From Glandiceps talaboti (taxonomy: Eukaryota > Hemichordata > Enteropneusta > Spengelidae), in contig NC_135558.1 of the NCBI RefSeq assembly GCF_964340395.1, positions 16,026,771 through 16,090,770 of the forward strand: a DNA stretch of 64,000 bases, read 5' to 3'. The position numbers were made by a program, and so were the translations under genes. Positions 35,965-47,187 of the stretch are shown piece after piece. The number at the start of each line of letters is the position of its first letter. Position 1 is the first letter of the stretch. The notes beneath the pieces are model-generated. The model saw only the letters and a list, made by a program, of their open reading frames with translations. It was not told the origin of the DNA and ran no database searches.

Positions 35965-38900
35965 ATGTCAATGGATATGAATAGTTTGAGGGGAGCTTTG
36001 ACTCCTGATTACCCCATCACTGGACTTTGTGTTGTAGCCGATAAAAACAAGTGTCCGAATGGATACGAAGTGGTGAGTAGTTACCAGTACATCATTCGAG
36101 TCACCAGGCAGAAGTTGTTTCACACACGGTCACCGTCGTATAATGATGGGAATTTTAGGTATATATATTACATAGCAGGAAACTTCAAATAAATAAAAGC
36201 CATTTTTACATCCGTTTTGTCCAACATAGCAAGTTCCTCCCCAGTTACTGAGTTAGTACTAATACTAATGATAGTAATTAACATGTAGCCTTTATAATTA
36301 TATAATTCAATGTCACGACGGTTTATTTTGACTCGGTATGTCAACAATGTTCCCGGAATCTTGTTTTAATAGAAGCGGATTTCTTTACAAACAAAATTGA
36401 GATTTCTGCAAATATTTCAGTGCTTATTAATATTCACTTGAATGTACAAAACAAAGGAACTGCAATGCTTAGTCAGCAGTTTCACTTTTCGATGTGACCC
36501 AATTTTGGGTCAAAGGTCATATATTTACATGCTTTACTTTTATTTTTGCAGTTGAGTAAAACAGTGGAAGGTCAGGATGCTGATTTATGGAGGGATTCAT
36601 TTTTTGGTCGGAGAACATTGCGATATTTCTGTATTACTAGAACTTTTCCACTAGATAATGTAAGTTGAGATCTCTTTTGAATGTGAAAATGAATGTGATT
36701 ATGATGATAACATCACACTCGTTAAAAGATTAAGTCACTGTATTCAGTTTGGAGGTATTCATATTTGAGGTCGATTTTGAATGTAAGAATGAATGTGATT
36801 ATGATGATAACATCACATACTTTAAAAGATGATTATATAATTCACCTGGAATTTATATGAAATGCATGAAGAATGATCATTTTCGAAAAGCTGTAACAAA
36901 TTCCATTACATGGATTTGAACTTTCAACTTTAACCTTTATACTGGAAGTATCAATCATGTCATCCTGTCAAAATATTGTTTTTATGGATTCATAGTGTTT
37001 GATAGTACAGTATTATGAAATTCATGTACTTCTATAGTATTTCAAAACTTTTTGTGTTTTTTTCTCACAGGGTAGAATAAATAATGTTTTAGCTGACATG
37101 GCAATTTTAACATCTGATGATACACCTCCACCAGGCTGGTCAAGTATACCAACAACTCTAGATACACGTAAGTTTTAAAAAAAGTTTTAAAAAAAAATAT
37201 ATTTTCAGTAAAATGATGATGCTACCAAAATCTCGGTCAGTGTGTTCTACAGTAGACCACCTGGTATTGGTTTTAGTTGAGAGGGGACAAATATTTTTGT
37301 AATAGTATTAAGCTGCCATAATTTGTTTGAAATGGCTTCATTCCGATATCCTTTTCATGTGCCATCTGTATGGTGACTCTTGATTTTTTTTTCTCATGAA
37401 TTTAACTGAGTATGGGTTGGAGTTTTCTCAAACAAAGTAACGTGAAAAGTATTTAACCCAGGTATATTCATGTTAACTAAAACGATGTATAAAATTAATA
37501 TTGTATCTGGTTGTTCAAAAGGAATACAAAAAATAACCGATATAAAACAGTACAGATATGATACAGTACAATACAATACAAAGCAAGATACTAGTAGAAC
37601 TATACTCTCCAACCCGCTTCACTCCACATCTTTACTACGGTGTGTGTACCTGCCACCATCATTGCCGACATCGTCATCATCAGTATCATCATCACGTGCT
37701 AAGCATTAAAAAGATTGTAAAAGTTGAATAATTATTTTAAAAAGTGGTCAACAACATTAGGTTGTATACAGTCAGTTCAAGAATACCTTTAACAAAAACC
37801 AGAGGAACTGACAATTTTTGATTTTTAACCTCTTAACCTTTGACACACAGGGGAAAGTGTATTAACCTCTTAACCTTTGACATACAGGGGAAAGTGTACT
37901 TAAAAGGAAACAACTCTGTGTGAGAATGTTGCCAAGAGAAAACACACAAGCTGCAGTTTGTGATATGATACTCCTTGCAAGGGCTAAGAGAGCACCTCCA
38001 GGATACACACTGATTGGGTATGTTATATGTGAACTGTCAGCCAATCAAGGACAAATGTAGTCAAGATTGCCTTCTCACAATACTTAGGTCTAAAAAAATA
38101 ATTGTTTGGTTCCAGTTACCTGACCCCACCTAGCTTTTCACTGCTGATTGTAAACTTTTTTTTTTACACATTTGAGAAAAAAATAATAAAATCGCAAAAA
38201 TTGCGAGTGGATGCAGAAACTGACATCAAATCACAAAGACAAAATAAAACTGTTCTTCCAATCTGTAATTGCTGTACATCTGATAGAAAGAAATAAATAA
38301 CACAGAGAACATTTGGAAAACAATGGAAAACCTGAATTAGACACTCACACAGAAAAAAATATAATAAAATAAAATAAAAAATCTACCTACCCCAACTATT
38401 CTAAAATTGAACATAATGGGAACCACACAATTTTTTTAGGCCTTAGGAGTGAAATATGTAATACCGATACTATTAACTGTATTTCAAGTTGTACCTGCCA
38501 AATGCCAGTTATGAGCAGCAGGGGTTGATATTCTTAAGAATGTGTGTTCTCAAACAGAGAACTTGGAAATCTGCCATATTGAATGGTGCATTATGGGAAA
38601 CACTTTTTCTATTGATAAACATGCAAAAGAAATGTAAATATTCACACAAATAATTATGTCAAGTTTACCTAGACAATCAAACCCCCCCCCCCACACACAC
38701 ACACACACACCCACCCACCCAATCCTTCAGATCACTCCAGACTGGGCATTACTGCAATATTCCCACAGTCCTTTGCATCTGAGCATGCTCAGTTCTAATT
38801 GTAAATTAGCTATTTCTAGTACAATTTATTGTTATTTATTTATTTTAGCCACAGGCTGTCTGTAGAGGGACAAATCTTATAAAACTGTTTTAGAATCTCA

Positions 38901-38983
38901 CCAGAATGTTGTTTCTTTTCACAGTGAATTAAATGGCATGTTGATCTGCCTAAAAGTTGGTCCGATACCACAGCAGCAGCAGC

Positions 38984-39026
<43 letters not shown>

Positions 39027-41630
39027 GCAGCAGCAGCAACAACAACAACAACCACAAAGTATGATTAGTATGCCTCCATCCTATTTATCAATGCCACCAA
39101 CTTATTCAATGGATCAGTAAGTCTAATATATCTACTCTTTCAAATCTTATGATGGTGCTATTATGTACTTTTTGAGGGTATGATTACATACCTTGTGAGA
39201 GCGCTGTTACATACCTTGTGAGGGCATTGTTACATACCTTGTGAGAGTACTGTTACATACTAGTACCTTGTGAGGGCATTGTTATATACATTGTGAGGAC
39301 ACTATTACAGGGGTGCTAATCAATGTGTTCCAACCACGTAAAAAGTGTACTCCATCCACGTTACAATGTACTCCAGCCACGTAAATGCACTCCATCCCCG
39401 TTCAATGTACTCCATCCCCCTTGTAAAATACTCCATCCTCATTCAATGTATTCCACCCCCCCACCCCCCCACCCCCACCCCCCCCATGAATACATATTCC
39501 ATCCCCACACAAAATGGTGGCTTGGCGAAGGAAAATTACAAACATTAAAGTATATTTTCATGATTTCTACTCCGTCTGTGTTTATCTGAATAGTAGTCAA
39601 TAGATTTAGGATCAATCTCGTCTAGAATGCGTGTATGTCCTTGTTTTGCAAGAGCGAACTAGAAGTGTGGAGGGTGCAAGAGCATGCACGGTTACTAGCA
39701 AGCTGTTCAAGATGGCAACCATAAACTCTCGATTCCTTTTCTAATACTTCCAGACAAAGTAATCCACCATCAAGTAACCTACCATACTCTAGACCTACTG
39801 TTGTTGTACCTGGTCCTGCTTCATTGTCGCCGATACGTACGGGGTCACAGGTTCAAAGGTCACAGGAACTACCAACTCAACAAACAAGTCCCCATGGTAA
39901 GTGTACTTATACTAAGTAGAGCAGTCACATGAAAAAAAAAATTTCACCTGAAAAAAAAATTCACTTGAAAAAAAAATTTCACATGAAAAAAAAATTTCAC
40001 ATGAAAAAAAAATTCACATGAAAAAAAATGTGGTGCTCTTCTAATTTAAAGGGGAGTGCCACATATCCAAATAAAGGCATTTTATGAGTGAGATGCAGGT
40101 TCATTGGTTCATTTTTCCTACATAATTTTTCACAATAAAGACCCAATCCCCATCCATATGGCCACTTTAAAACAGACATTTGCAGATTTTTTTCAAGAAA
40201 GGAACTTAGCAAATTCTGCCAGGAAAATAGTCTTTCTAAATGATTCCTAAGTCTGTCTCGTCATACTGTGCAAAATTGATCATATTTGTTCCAGACCCCC
40301 TCCCCCTCTCCCCCCCCCTACTCACACTAGAAAAAGGTGGTGAAGGAGACTAACAGATACTTTTTGTCATGAATTTGAAAACAACCATCCATATAAAAAA
40401 ATTAACACAAAAACTAAACATTAAGACAGACATATTATACATACTTACAAATAGACACATATCATATTCTTTTGATCCAGTTCATTCATTTCTAAACTTA
40501 CTCTTCCAAAGTATCTATATTTTACTGTTCTATCAATTCTTGGAACCATAAACATTCAACAATATATTCTCCATATAATCTTTATTTCAGAAAATGGAAC
40601 AGAATTTGATGTTAATTCCATAGTTAAGTCTTGACTTTACAAACTCTACCAGTTGTGGATAATTGTGTTGTGCACTATTAATATGATTTTATTATTACTA
40701 ATACAGACTAGTTAATTTGCATGTGTCCTAACCTTTCACCTTACAGCATGAAATTCTAAATGTGACAATTTGTAAAATTTACAATGTGTACTGTCCTAAT
40801 CAACACTCTAATTTTGAGTTTTAGTTGTTCAGTGATTGGTAACATGCATTCGTGTGGTACCGGTATTTGTGCATATCCATGATATCTTTGTGTTAATAAT
40901 AACTCCTGTGGTGGTATGCCTTTGTAGTGTTTTGTGATGTGGCTGTGTGTTATAAACATCACTTGTGTATATTTAAAAACGGCACACACCCATAAGTTTC
41001 AGGTAACTGGACTGCTCGGATGTTTTTTGAACTGCAGTGGACTTTTTGGAGTAGCCTTGAAAAACATATATTAATAGAACCCTGTGTGATGTGTTAGTGC
41101 CAGGGTAGTGTAGTGTAGTGTACTCTAGTCTAGTCTAGTCTAGTCTAGTCTAGTCTACTCTAGTCTAGTCTAGTCTAGTCATGACTGTTTACACAAGTGT
41201 TTGCGATGTTATCTGTGGCTGTACTTTGATAAGCGAACAGAGAAAAAGTGCAGTTTGGGGCCATTATGGCATATATAGCTTATGTGTTGAAACCATGGTA
41301 ACAGTTCATATATTAATCTAATAAGTATGAATTTATTTGAATTACAGGCATTGAAGGTGTTCCATTTGAACTTGATACAAGATTTGATGCTATACAGACA
41401 CTAACACAGGTAAGTTACAGTACTATCAGACATGTGAATAGATGTGTGACTGTGTGTTTGTGTGTGCTCAGCTGTATGTATGTATGTATGTATGTATGTA
41501 TGTATGTATGTATGTATGTATGTATGTATGTATGTATGTATGTATGTATGTATGTATGTATGTATGTATGTGTGTGTGAATGCATGCATGCATGTATGTA
41601 TGTATGTATGTATGTATGTATGCATGTATG

Positions 41631-41692
<62 letters not shown>

Positions 41693-41935
41693 AATGTTTG
41701 GGGAAGGGATATGTGTATCTAACTGGGGAAGAGTGACTGTGGCACCTATGAATTGGAGCATATTTGTGTTTTTGTCCAGCATGTTATTACTTTAGTGACA
41801 ACATAGATTTGTATTCTATCTTTACAGGCTGATATACCTGAACTTTCCTACATGTCAGATGTCGAGATTAATAACAAGTACCAGTATGATTTCAAGATTG
41901 AACGACAAGCCACACAGCGAGTCATATCGCCATAA
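35965..41935 (+). CDS. MVB12B: MVB12 (ESCRT-I subunit; MVB12A/B, FAM125), eight exons, 315 aa
   Basis: Exons 35965-36072, 36552-36659, 37071-37167, 37888-38017, 38925-39116, 39754-39896, 41348-41409 and 41828-41935 (TAA) join in phase with GT-AG introns; total 948 nt. MVB12 is the fourth ESCRT-I subunit (with TSG101, VPS28 and VPS37), sorting ubiquitinated cargo into multivesicular endosomes. Residues about 15-160 form the MABP beta-prism: PITGLCVVADKNKCPNGYEV, EGQDADLWRDSFFGRRTLRY, LCVRMLPRENTQAAVCDMIL, APPGYTLIGELNGMLICLKV, aligned to human GYDVV...DADLWKDG, RLCIKFIPRDSTEAAICDI and APPQYTFIGELNSMGIWYRM. Residues 164-190 are 27 glutamines, then a Pro/Ser/Gln linker. Residues 261-315 are the UMA domain (IEGVPFELDTRFDAI, KYQYDFKIERQATQRVISP). 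Length matches human MVB12B (about 319 aa). A or B cannot be decided if the animal has a single gene. The first start in good context is taken. Confidence 0.93.
37365..37455. repeat. Partial family F repeat in MVB12 intron 3
   Basis: GTATGGTGACTCTTGATTTT...TTTAACTGAG...CAAACAAAGTAACGTGAAAA matches the right half of the elements at 44517-44860 and 63026-63368. Confidence 0.55.
37827..37901 (+). repeat. 37-bp tandem duplication containing the MVB12 exon 4 splice acceptor
   Basis: 37827-37863 and 37864-37901 are near-identical (one difference in the pyrimidine/AG part, CACACAG against CATACAG). Each holds CCTCTTAACCTTTGACA, the AG and the first codons GGGAAAGTGTA. The real exon starts at 37888. 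The upstream AG (37849-37850) has the same context. Confidence 0.93.
38084..38445. mobile_element. Family A MITE-like element, copy 2 (MVB12 intron 4)
   Basis: Aligns end to end with 358-743: TTAGGTCTAAAAAAATAATT at the left, GGGAACCACACAATTTTTTT then AGGCCTTA at the right, and the shared interior GGAAAACAATGGAAAACCTG. Possible TTA target duplication. Confidence 0.8.
38971..39051 (+). repeat. 27-codon CAG/CAA tract encoding polyglutamine in MVB12
   Basis: Order is 4 CAG, 14 CAA, 4 CAG, 5 CAA, then CCA CAA. It lies in coding exon 5 just after the MABP domain. The CAA interruptions should limit slippage compared with pure CAG. Confidence 0.95.
39181..39310. repeat. About 30-bp tandem repeat, about 4.5 units (MVB12 intron 5)
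   Basis: TTACATACCTTGTGAG plus GGCATTG-like tails, five imperfect units. Confidence 0.85.
39325..39515. repeat. About 20-bp tandem repeat, C-rich (MVB12 intron 5)
   Basis: Imperfect units of GTACTCCATCCCCGTTCAAT, degenerating into C-rich sequence at about 39450-39485. Confidence 0.8.
39928..40030. repeat. About 20-bp tandem repeat, A-rich (MVB12 intron 6)
   Basis: Five imperfect units of CACATGAAAAAAAAATTT, starting 30 bp after the exon 6 donor. Confidence 0.85.
40130..40170. mobile_element. Solo terminal arm of family B (MVB12 intron 6)
   Basis: ACCCAATCCCCATCCATATG then GCCACTTTAA matches the right terminus of the TTAAAGTGG family. The opposite arm is not evident, so this is a remnant. 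Confidence 0.6.
41108..41180. repeat. (TCTAG)n pentanucleotide repeat (MVB12 intron 6)
   Basis: GTAGT units grade into about 12 TCTAG units. Confidence 0.95.
41471..41692. repeat. (TATG)n/(GT)n microsatellite (MVB12 intron 7)
   Basis: TATG repeats, a short TGCATG variant block, then a GT tract of about 50 bp. Confidence 0.97.
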
Positions 41936-41999
41936 CGACAAGCCACACAGCGAGTCATATCACCATAACGACAGGCTACACAGCAAGTCGTATCGCCAT
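41901..41999 (+). repeat. 33-bp in-frame tandem triplication spanning the MVB12 stop codon
   Basis: Units 41901-41933, 41934-41966 and 41967-41999. The first encodes the last residues of MVB12 (RQATQRVISP) and the junction creates the TAA stop (41933-41935). Because 33 is a multiple of three, copies 2 and 3 repeat the same reading frame, each ending again in TAA. Confidence 0.93.
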
Positions 42000-42101
42000 A
42001 AAACAGCGACAAACAACTCTATGAATGGTATGATCATAAAACAACTCTAGTGTATATATCATCAACACAGTAACTGCTTGTTGTAGATAGTGCGCTGCTC
42101 A

Positions 42102-42107
42102 AATAAA
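42102..42107 (+). terminator. Candidate MVB12 polyadenylation signal
   Basis: AATAAA, 167 bp after the stop. A second one at about 45350 would allow a long 3' UTR. Confidence 0.35.
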
Positions 42108-43334
42108 TATGGACTTCTAAACAAATTCAATATTTCTAGGAAAAACAGAACAGCAAATTTTTTGTATTTATTTTAAGTTGTATGTGACTAATTATTTCAA
42201 GTGAACAAGTAGTAGCTGCTAAGGTTGCTCTGTTCTCTAAGTTTGTTATTTTGTTTTACCTTGTTGACATACACACACTACCATTGGTCAACTGGGTTAC
42301 CTTAAATTTACCACCTGGGCTACCCTTTTAGCCTAGGTCTATCTCCTTGGTTACCCCTGGTCTGCCATCTAGATTTCCTTTTTTTTTTTTTTTTTTTTAA
42401 TTATTTTTTTTATTTTCCAAAAGATTTCCTCCTGATCACAGCTCCCCTTGGTTACCCTAAATTGACTTCACTAGCTACTGAAGATTAATACCACCTTGGT
42501 TTACCACCTGCATTATGCTATGTATATTTATGTGTTTCCTTAAGTATACCACCTATGTTGCCCCAATCTTCCCCCCAAGTTTTTCTCAATTCTACCATCA
42601 GTTTCTTTATGTATATCACCTTAGTAACACCTGGGATTCTTTAAAACTACCCCCCCCCCCCCTCTGTTCCATGCTCCGTATTGGTTGTATTGGTTGTCTT
42701 TCCAACACACAGTTACATTATTTTTGCATGAATAGCAAATAATTACTATGGCAGCTATCATATTATACATGGTTGGTTTGTCACAAGTTTTATTCCAGAT
42801 ACTGGCGACAGAGGATATATTTTCATATAATTTCACAGCGAAAAGCAGGCTGTAGTAACAACACAATAAAATTTACCTGTTTAGGGGAATTGTGTATAGC
42901 GCCACCTAGTGACCATCATCTGCTGTTTTTATGCCATTCACGGTCAGAAGATGAGGAGATTGGAAATACAATGGTTGCTGATGTTTGTTATCATTCAATA
43001 ATAATCATAGTTTTATTGCAGTGATATGAATTTTGACACTGTACAGAGGGAAATGTAAAATTTGATGAAAAGGGTAGAATTATTTGTGTTTGTTTATTGT
43101 TTGCAGTCTACCATGTTTTTTATGTGAAATGTACATCACTTGGGATAGTTTTAGGCATGAATGTATGTATATCATAGTAAATTGTATGATATCTGGTAAT
43201 ATTTTAATTTTGATTCTTAGGTTGTAGTGTGGATATTTCTGTATTAAGTGCCAAATTTATATTTATAAATTACTTGATAAGTCCACATAACTATTTTTTT
43301 AAAAACCCATATTTGATATTAGCACTAAACAATG
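42108..43334. other. MVB12 3' flank / intergenic, nothing recognised
   Basis: Contains a poly-T tract at about 42377-42398 and a poly-C tract at about 42650-42662. No gene signature was found. Confidence 0.4.
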
Positions 43335-43500
43335 TCAACAAATGTGGTGAGCATAAAACAGTTTTCAGATTCATAGTCATTCTACAGTCAACAAATGTGG
43401 TGAGCACAAATCAGTTTTCAAATTCATAGTCATTCTGCAGTCAACAAATGTGTTGCTAGTGTAAAGTAGTTTTCAGATTCATAGTCATTCTACAGTCAAG
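43335..43500. repeat. 53-bp tandem repeat, three units
   Basis: TCAACAAATGTGGTGAGC recurs at 43335 and 43388, and as TCAACAAATGTGTTGCTAG at 43441. Each is followed by CAGTTTTCA(G/A)ATTCATAGTC or a close variant. Confidence 0.93.
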
Positions 43501-44154
43501 TCATATTCGACCAGATTTAATGCTAGGATAGGTAACAAATACCATTGGTTCACAGCCTACTTCGGATATTATGGTACCATGAAACTCCGAAAGCATGAAC
43601 AGAGCGTTATTTCCAGCCAGTTCCAAGCGACGTGACAGGCTTTCTCACACCATTATTTTCTTGACAAACACTTCTAAGAATCCCAACCATTCTTGTTTCA
43701 TGTGCAGAAGTACATAAATTTATGTACATATTACAAACTGAAACTTTATAATTATCCATTTCACAGCTATCACATCGCTTCATAAACCTTATAAAAATTA
43801 TGAATTGTTGAGTAGTGCGCCCTCTACAGGGCCATATTGTCCATTGCACTGCAGGCATGTGTAATCATAGTTTGTTCCTGCCTGAACCAAAGTATGTCAC
43901 TAACAACAGTGTATAAATTATTCCATGTATAATAATATTTAAAAAAAAACTTTCAAGTTCTGTACCTTTATTGCAAAACACTCCCGAATTTTGAAGCATG
44001 AATCTATAATTTAGTGTAGTCTGTTCACCAAGGAGAGAGGAATTGAAACTCTTGATAAACGTAAACTTTTTATACCTTACTAAACTTGTTGTTGCACTCG
44101 GCGTAGAATAGATGCTTGGAGAGGATAACAACATATAATGTATGAGAATGAATG

Positions 44155-44360
44155 ATTTAAGAGAATTGGGGGATTTCTGATGATTATAGATAGTGTATGA
44201 TAATTGATAATTGCAGATAATGTAAGATAATCGATAATTACAGATAATGGAGGATTTTTGATAACTGGAGATGATAGAGGATTTCTGAGAATAGCTGATA
44301 ATGTTTGATAATTGATAATTGCAGATAAAAGGGGATTTTGATAATTGTCGATAATGGTTT
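44155..44360. repeat. Degenerate GATAATTGCAGATAATG tandem repeat
   Basis: Many imperfect units of about 16-20 bp built on GATAAT, with GGAGGATTT variants. Confidence 0.8.
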
Positions 44361-44516
44361 ATTTTCTGTATTTATTGACTTTTTGTTTTATAACGAGAGG
44401 CTGATTGTGATCACCTACCCCAGTTCTGTAGTTACATACAACTTACAACCCTAGACACTATATACATGTAAACACTATTCCATACATGTTAGATGCACTG
44501 TAGTTGTACTGTGGCA

Positions 44517-44860
44517 TAGAATGCGCCTTTAGGATAAATTTCCTCGAAAATCAGAGTTGTTCAAACTTCTCCAAACTTTGCCATTTGAAAACTTGTTCCT
44601 TGAACTTTTGAAACGATATAAGAAATTTGGGGTTCGCCATCTTGTTTACAAGGAAATCTACCATCTTTCATTTTTCCCCAGAGTTAACACAATATTTGGC
44701 GGCCATATTGGATTCTAAATTTCCTTATTTTGATGTCTATTTCTAAAAATTGTACGGTGACCCCTGATTTTTTCTCTTGATTTTAACTGATTGGACTTTT
44801 ATTGAACAAAGTAACAAGAAAAGTTTGATTTTTTTATTTCCAAACTTTAAGTGCAATCTA
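44517..44860. mobile_element. Family F MITE-like element, copy 1
   Basis: A 344-bp element starting TAGAATGCGCCTTTAGGATA and ending with an imperfect inverse (TTCCAAACTTTAAGTGCAAT then CTA). It aligns end to end with 63026-63368 (343 bp). Shared interior blocks are CGCCATCTTGTT, GCGGCCATATTGGATTCTAA and TGTCTATTT. No coding capacity. Confidence 0.78.
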
Positions 44861-45596
44861 TGTTAATTACTAGTGTGTGGGAAAGTTTTATGTAGTTGCA
44901 CAAAGTAGTCATCACCAAACATTTGTATAGATTTCCAATTGTCATTAAAATCTTGCCACATCTAATGCTTCCAGCCTTCAGGCAATGAGGGGTGTCTCTT
45001 ATGAATGTACACCCCCTTGACTGCTCTGCCATGACCCCCTCCCTGTCCTCCCTCCCCCATCAGCTAAATCACATGCTTTTTCACAGCACCATCCAAGATG
45101 TCCGTTGCCTCAGCACAAAAATATCCTGGCATGCAAGAATGTATCCCTTCCCCCCACCAACCCATCAATTTCTCATTCGCTTTACTATAAGGAAAACCTT
45201 GTTCACCCATACCAGCCGGATATATGAGTTGAAAGTATATAATTTTACTGTGAACTATATTATGTAAATTCTGTTTGACACTCATTGTCATATTTTTGTA
45301 AGTTTATTGTTTTGGGGATGTTAAAACATCACATCATGACGTCACATTCAATAAATTCTCTTTTTATATATACCAGTGTCTGAGTGTGTATTTACTTTGT
45401 ATTGGTAGTGTATAGTGTAGTCAGTTTACATCGTTGTTTGTGATTTTGCTTCACTGGTTTACAAGAGAGTAAAGGAAAATCACAGACTGAGATGTAAACA
45501 AGCGATGTCTAATGAGTTATACTTGAATCTGAACAGCAGGATCGATATCTTTGGATTGTAGTTGTAAGATTGTTGTATATGTATAGAAACCAAAGA

Positions 45597-45597
<1 letters not shown>

Positions 45598-45645
<48 letters not shown>

Positions 45646-45672
45646 CGTGCGTGTGTGCGTGTGTGTCTGTAC
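45598..45672. repeat. (GT)n/(GC)n microsatellite
   Basis: GT dinucleotides with a short GCGCGC interruption. Confidence 0.95.
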
Positions 45673-46900
45673 ATGTGTGTATATGTGTATAAATTTGTTC
45701 TACTAATGCGCGCGATTTTTTTTCAACAAAAACGTGTTTTTTTAAAGTAATGATAACACCAAAAGCTATAATTGTCAACACTTAATAACAAATTCCGCAC
45801 ATCCAGCATAGCTTTACGTCTTAGGTGAACTATGTACTTATAAGGTAAAGTATATGACATTGCACAAAGGTAGTAGATGGCTGGACATAGAGGAAGGTGA
45901 CGAGACAGAAAGAACCCCTAGATAGAGGCAGAGGAAGAGGAAGACAAAGAAAGATGTGAGAGATAGATAGAGACATTTATGTAAATAACTTTAAGGTAGC
46001 TCTAGATATCTGTCTATGCACTTCGAGAACTGCGACACGGTGGGTCTTTGCGGAAGTGAACGGAGACATGTCGGATCGAGTTCTCGAAGCACAGATTTCC
46101 TGGGCTCGCTTTCTGGCAATCCATGAGTTTGATAATACGGGGGCAATTCCCACTCCATAATAGAAGGTATTTAGTATATCTCACCCGATTTGACAAAAAC
46201 ATGCCGAAATTTACATTGTTAAGTAAAAAATCACAAGTTTTAGAAACGCTTCAAATGTTAATTTGTTCTCAAGTTTGATTCATTTAACTCATATAGTAAA
46301 AATAGTATACAGTTTTTTAATATAGAAATTGGTATGAAATATTCTTATTCATAGTGTATGAGGTCTTTGTAGTCCGATGGCTTTGGTAGTTATTGAAAGT
46401 ATTCATTATCACCAATGAGACTGCCTAGTCTTTGTTCGTAAGTTGATGCCAAGTTCATATTATATGTGTAACGGATAGTGTAGTGTTACTTTCATTGTAA
46501 ATGTACAATGTCTATGCATATGTTATCACCTTGGTTCTATAGTTAAGTTGATGGCCACTTACTCTTCCTTTCTTAAAAAAATACACCCTAGCTATTGTAC
46601 TAAAGCAATTTAGAAAAAAAGACGTACTTGACCTTGGTAATTTAATTAAAGTGAAACTTCCTGAACAATGCCGTCACAAATGAGACCGATCTGGGTATCA
46701 TCTGTACGTTACTTTGCCATTAAACCAATAATGAAGGGTTGCTGGCTAGAATTGGTAAATGGGCGTAACATATCTGAATGAAATATTGCAATTACACGAA
46801 AATGGAGGATAATATATTGTCTAACATACTTTCCGTCATGGGTTTGACACTAGTGGTACGTCACACGATGGATGTATTTGGGGAGAATGCTAATACACTC
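45673..46900. other. Intergenic, nothing firmly recognised
   Basis: An arginine/lysine-rich frame near 45870-45970 faintly recalls the last residues of some LINE reverse transcriptases, but it carries stops and no other support. No gene is called. Confidence 0.35.
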
Positions 46901-46956
46901 ACGGTCACACCATGGATCTGTTATTGAGATCAATAATAGATCCACGGTCACACCAT
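46901..46956. mobile_element. 30-bp palindrome flanked by 13-bp direct repeats
   Basis: ACGGTCACACCAT at 46901-46913 is repeated exactly at 46944-46956. Between them lies a near-perfect palindrome (46914-46943, GGATCTGTTATT to AATAATAGATCC) closely related to the one at 34386-34411. The arrangement looks like an inserted unit with a target duplication. The class is unknown. Confidence 0.6.
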
Positions 46957-47021
46957 AAACTAGTGAAAAGGCCGTCGAGGGTCCAAACATAAGGTTTCAA
47001 AAAAAACCTGACAATCACTTT

Positions 47022-47187
47022 GCCTACCTGGAGACTTGAGAACGGCTATCGCTACACTATTCCGCTATCCTAACTGACATTTTGAATTGTTTTGAATTTC
47101 GCTCCGTTCCCAAACGAAAATCCCAAATTTCAGTTTTGGGATAACGGAATAGTGTAGCGATAGCCGTTCTCAAGTTTCCAGGTAGGC
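47022..47187. mobile_element. Family E MITE (166 bp, arms about 47 bp)
   Basis: GCCTACCTGGAGACTTGAGA continuing ACGGCTATCGCTACACTATT at the left, with the almost exact reverse complement at the right (AATAGTGTAGCGATAGCCGT ... CCAGGTAGGC). Only two or three mismatches occur per arm, so it is a young element. The interior is about 70 bp with an inverted AAATCCCAAATTTCAGTTTTGGGAT-type sub-stem. No second copy is in the window. Confidence 0.88.

Noticed and set aside
45870-46010. Arg/Lys-rich frame resembling the tail of a LINE reverse transcriptase
   Set aside because: Interrupted by stops, with no upstream reverse-transcriptase motif and no 3' tail. Too weak to call.
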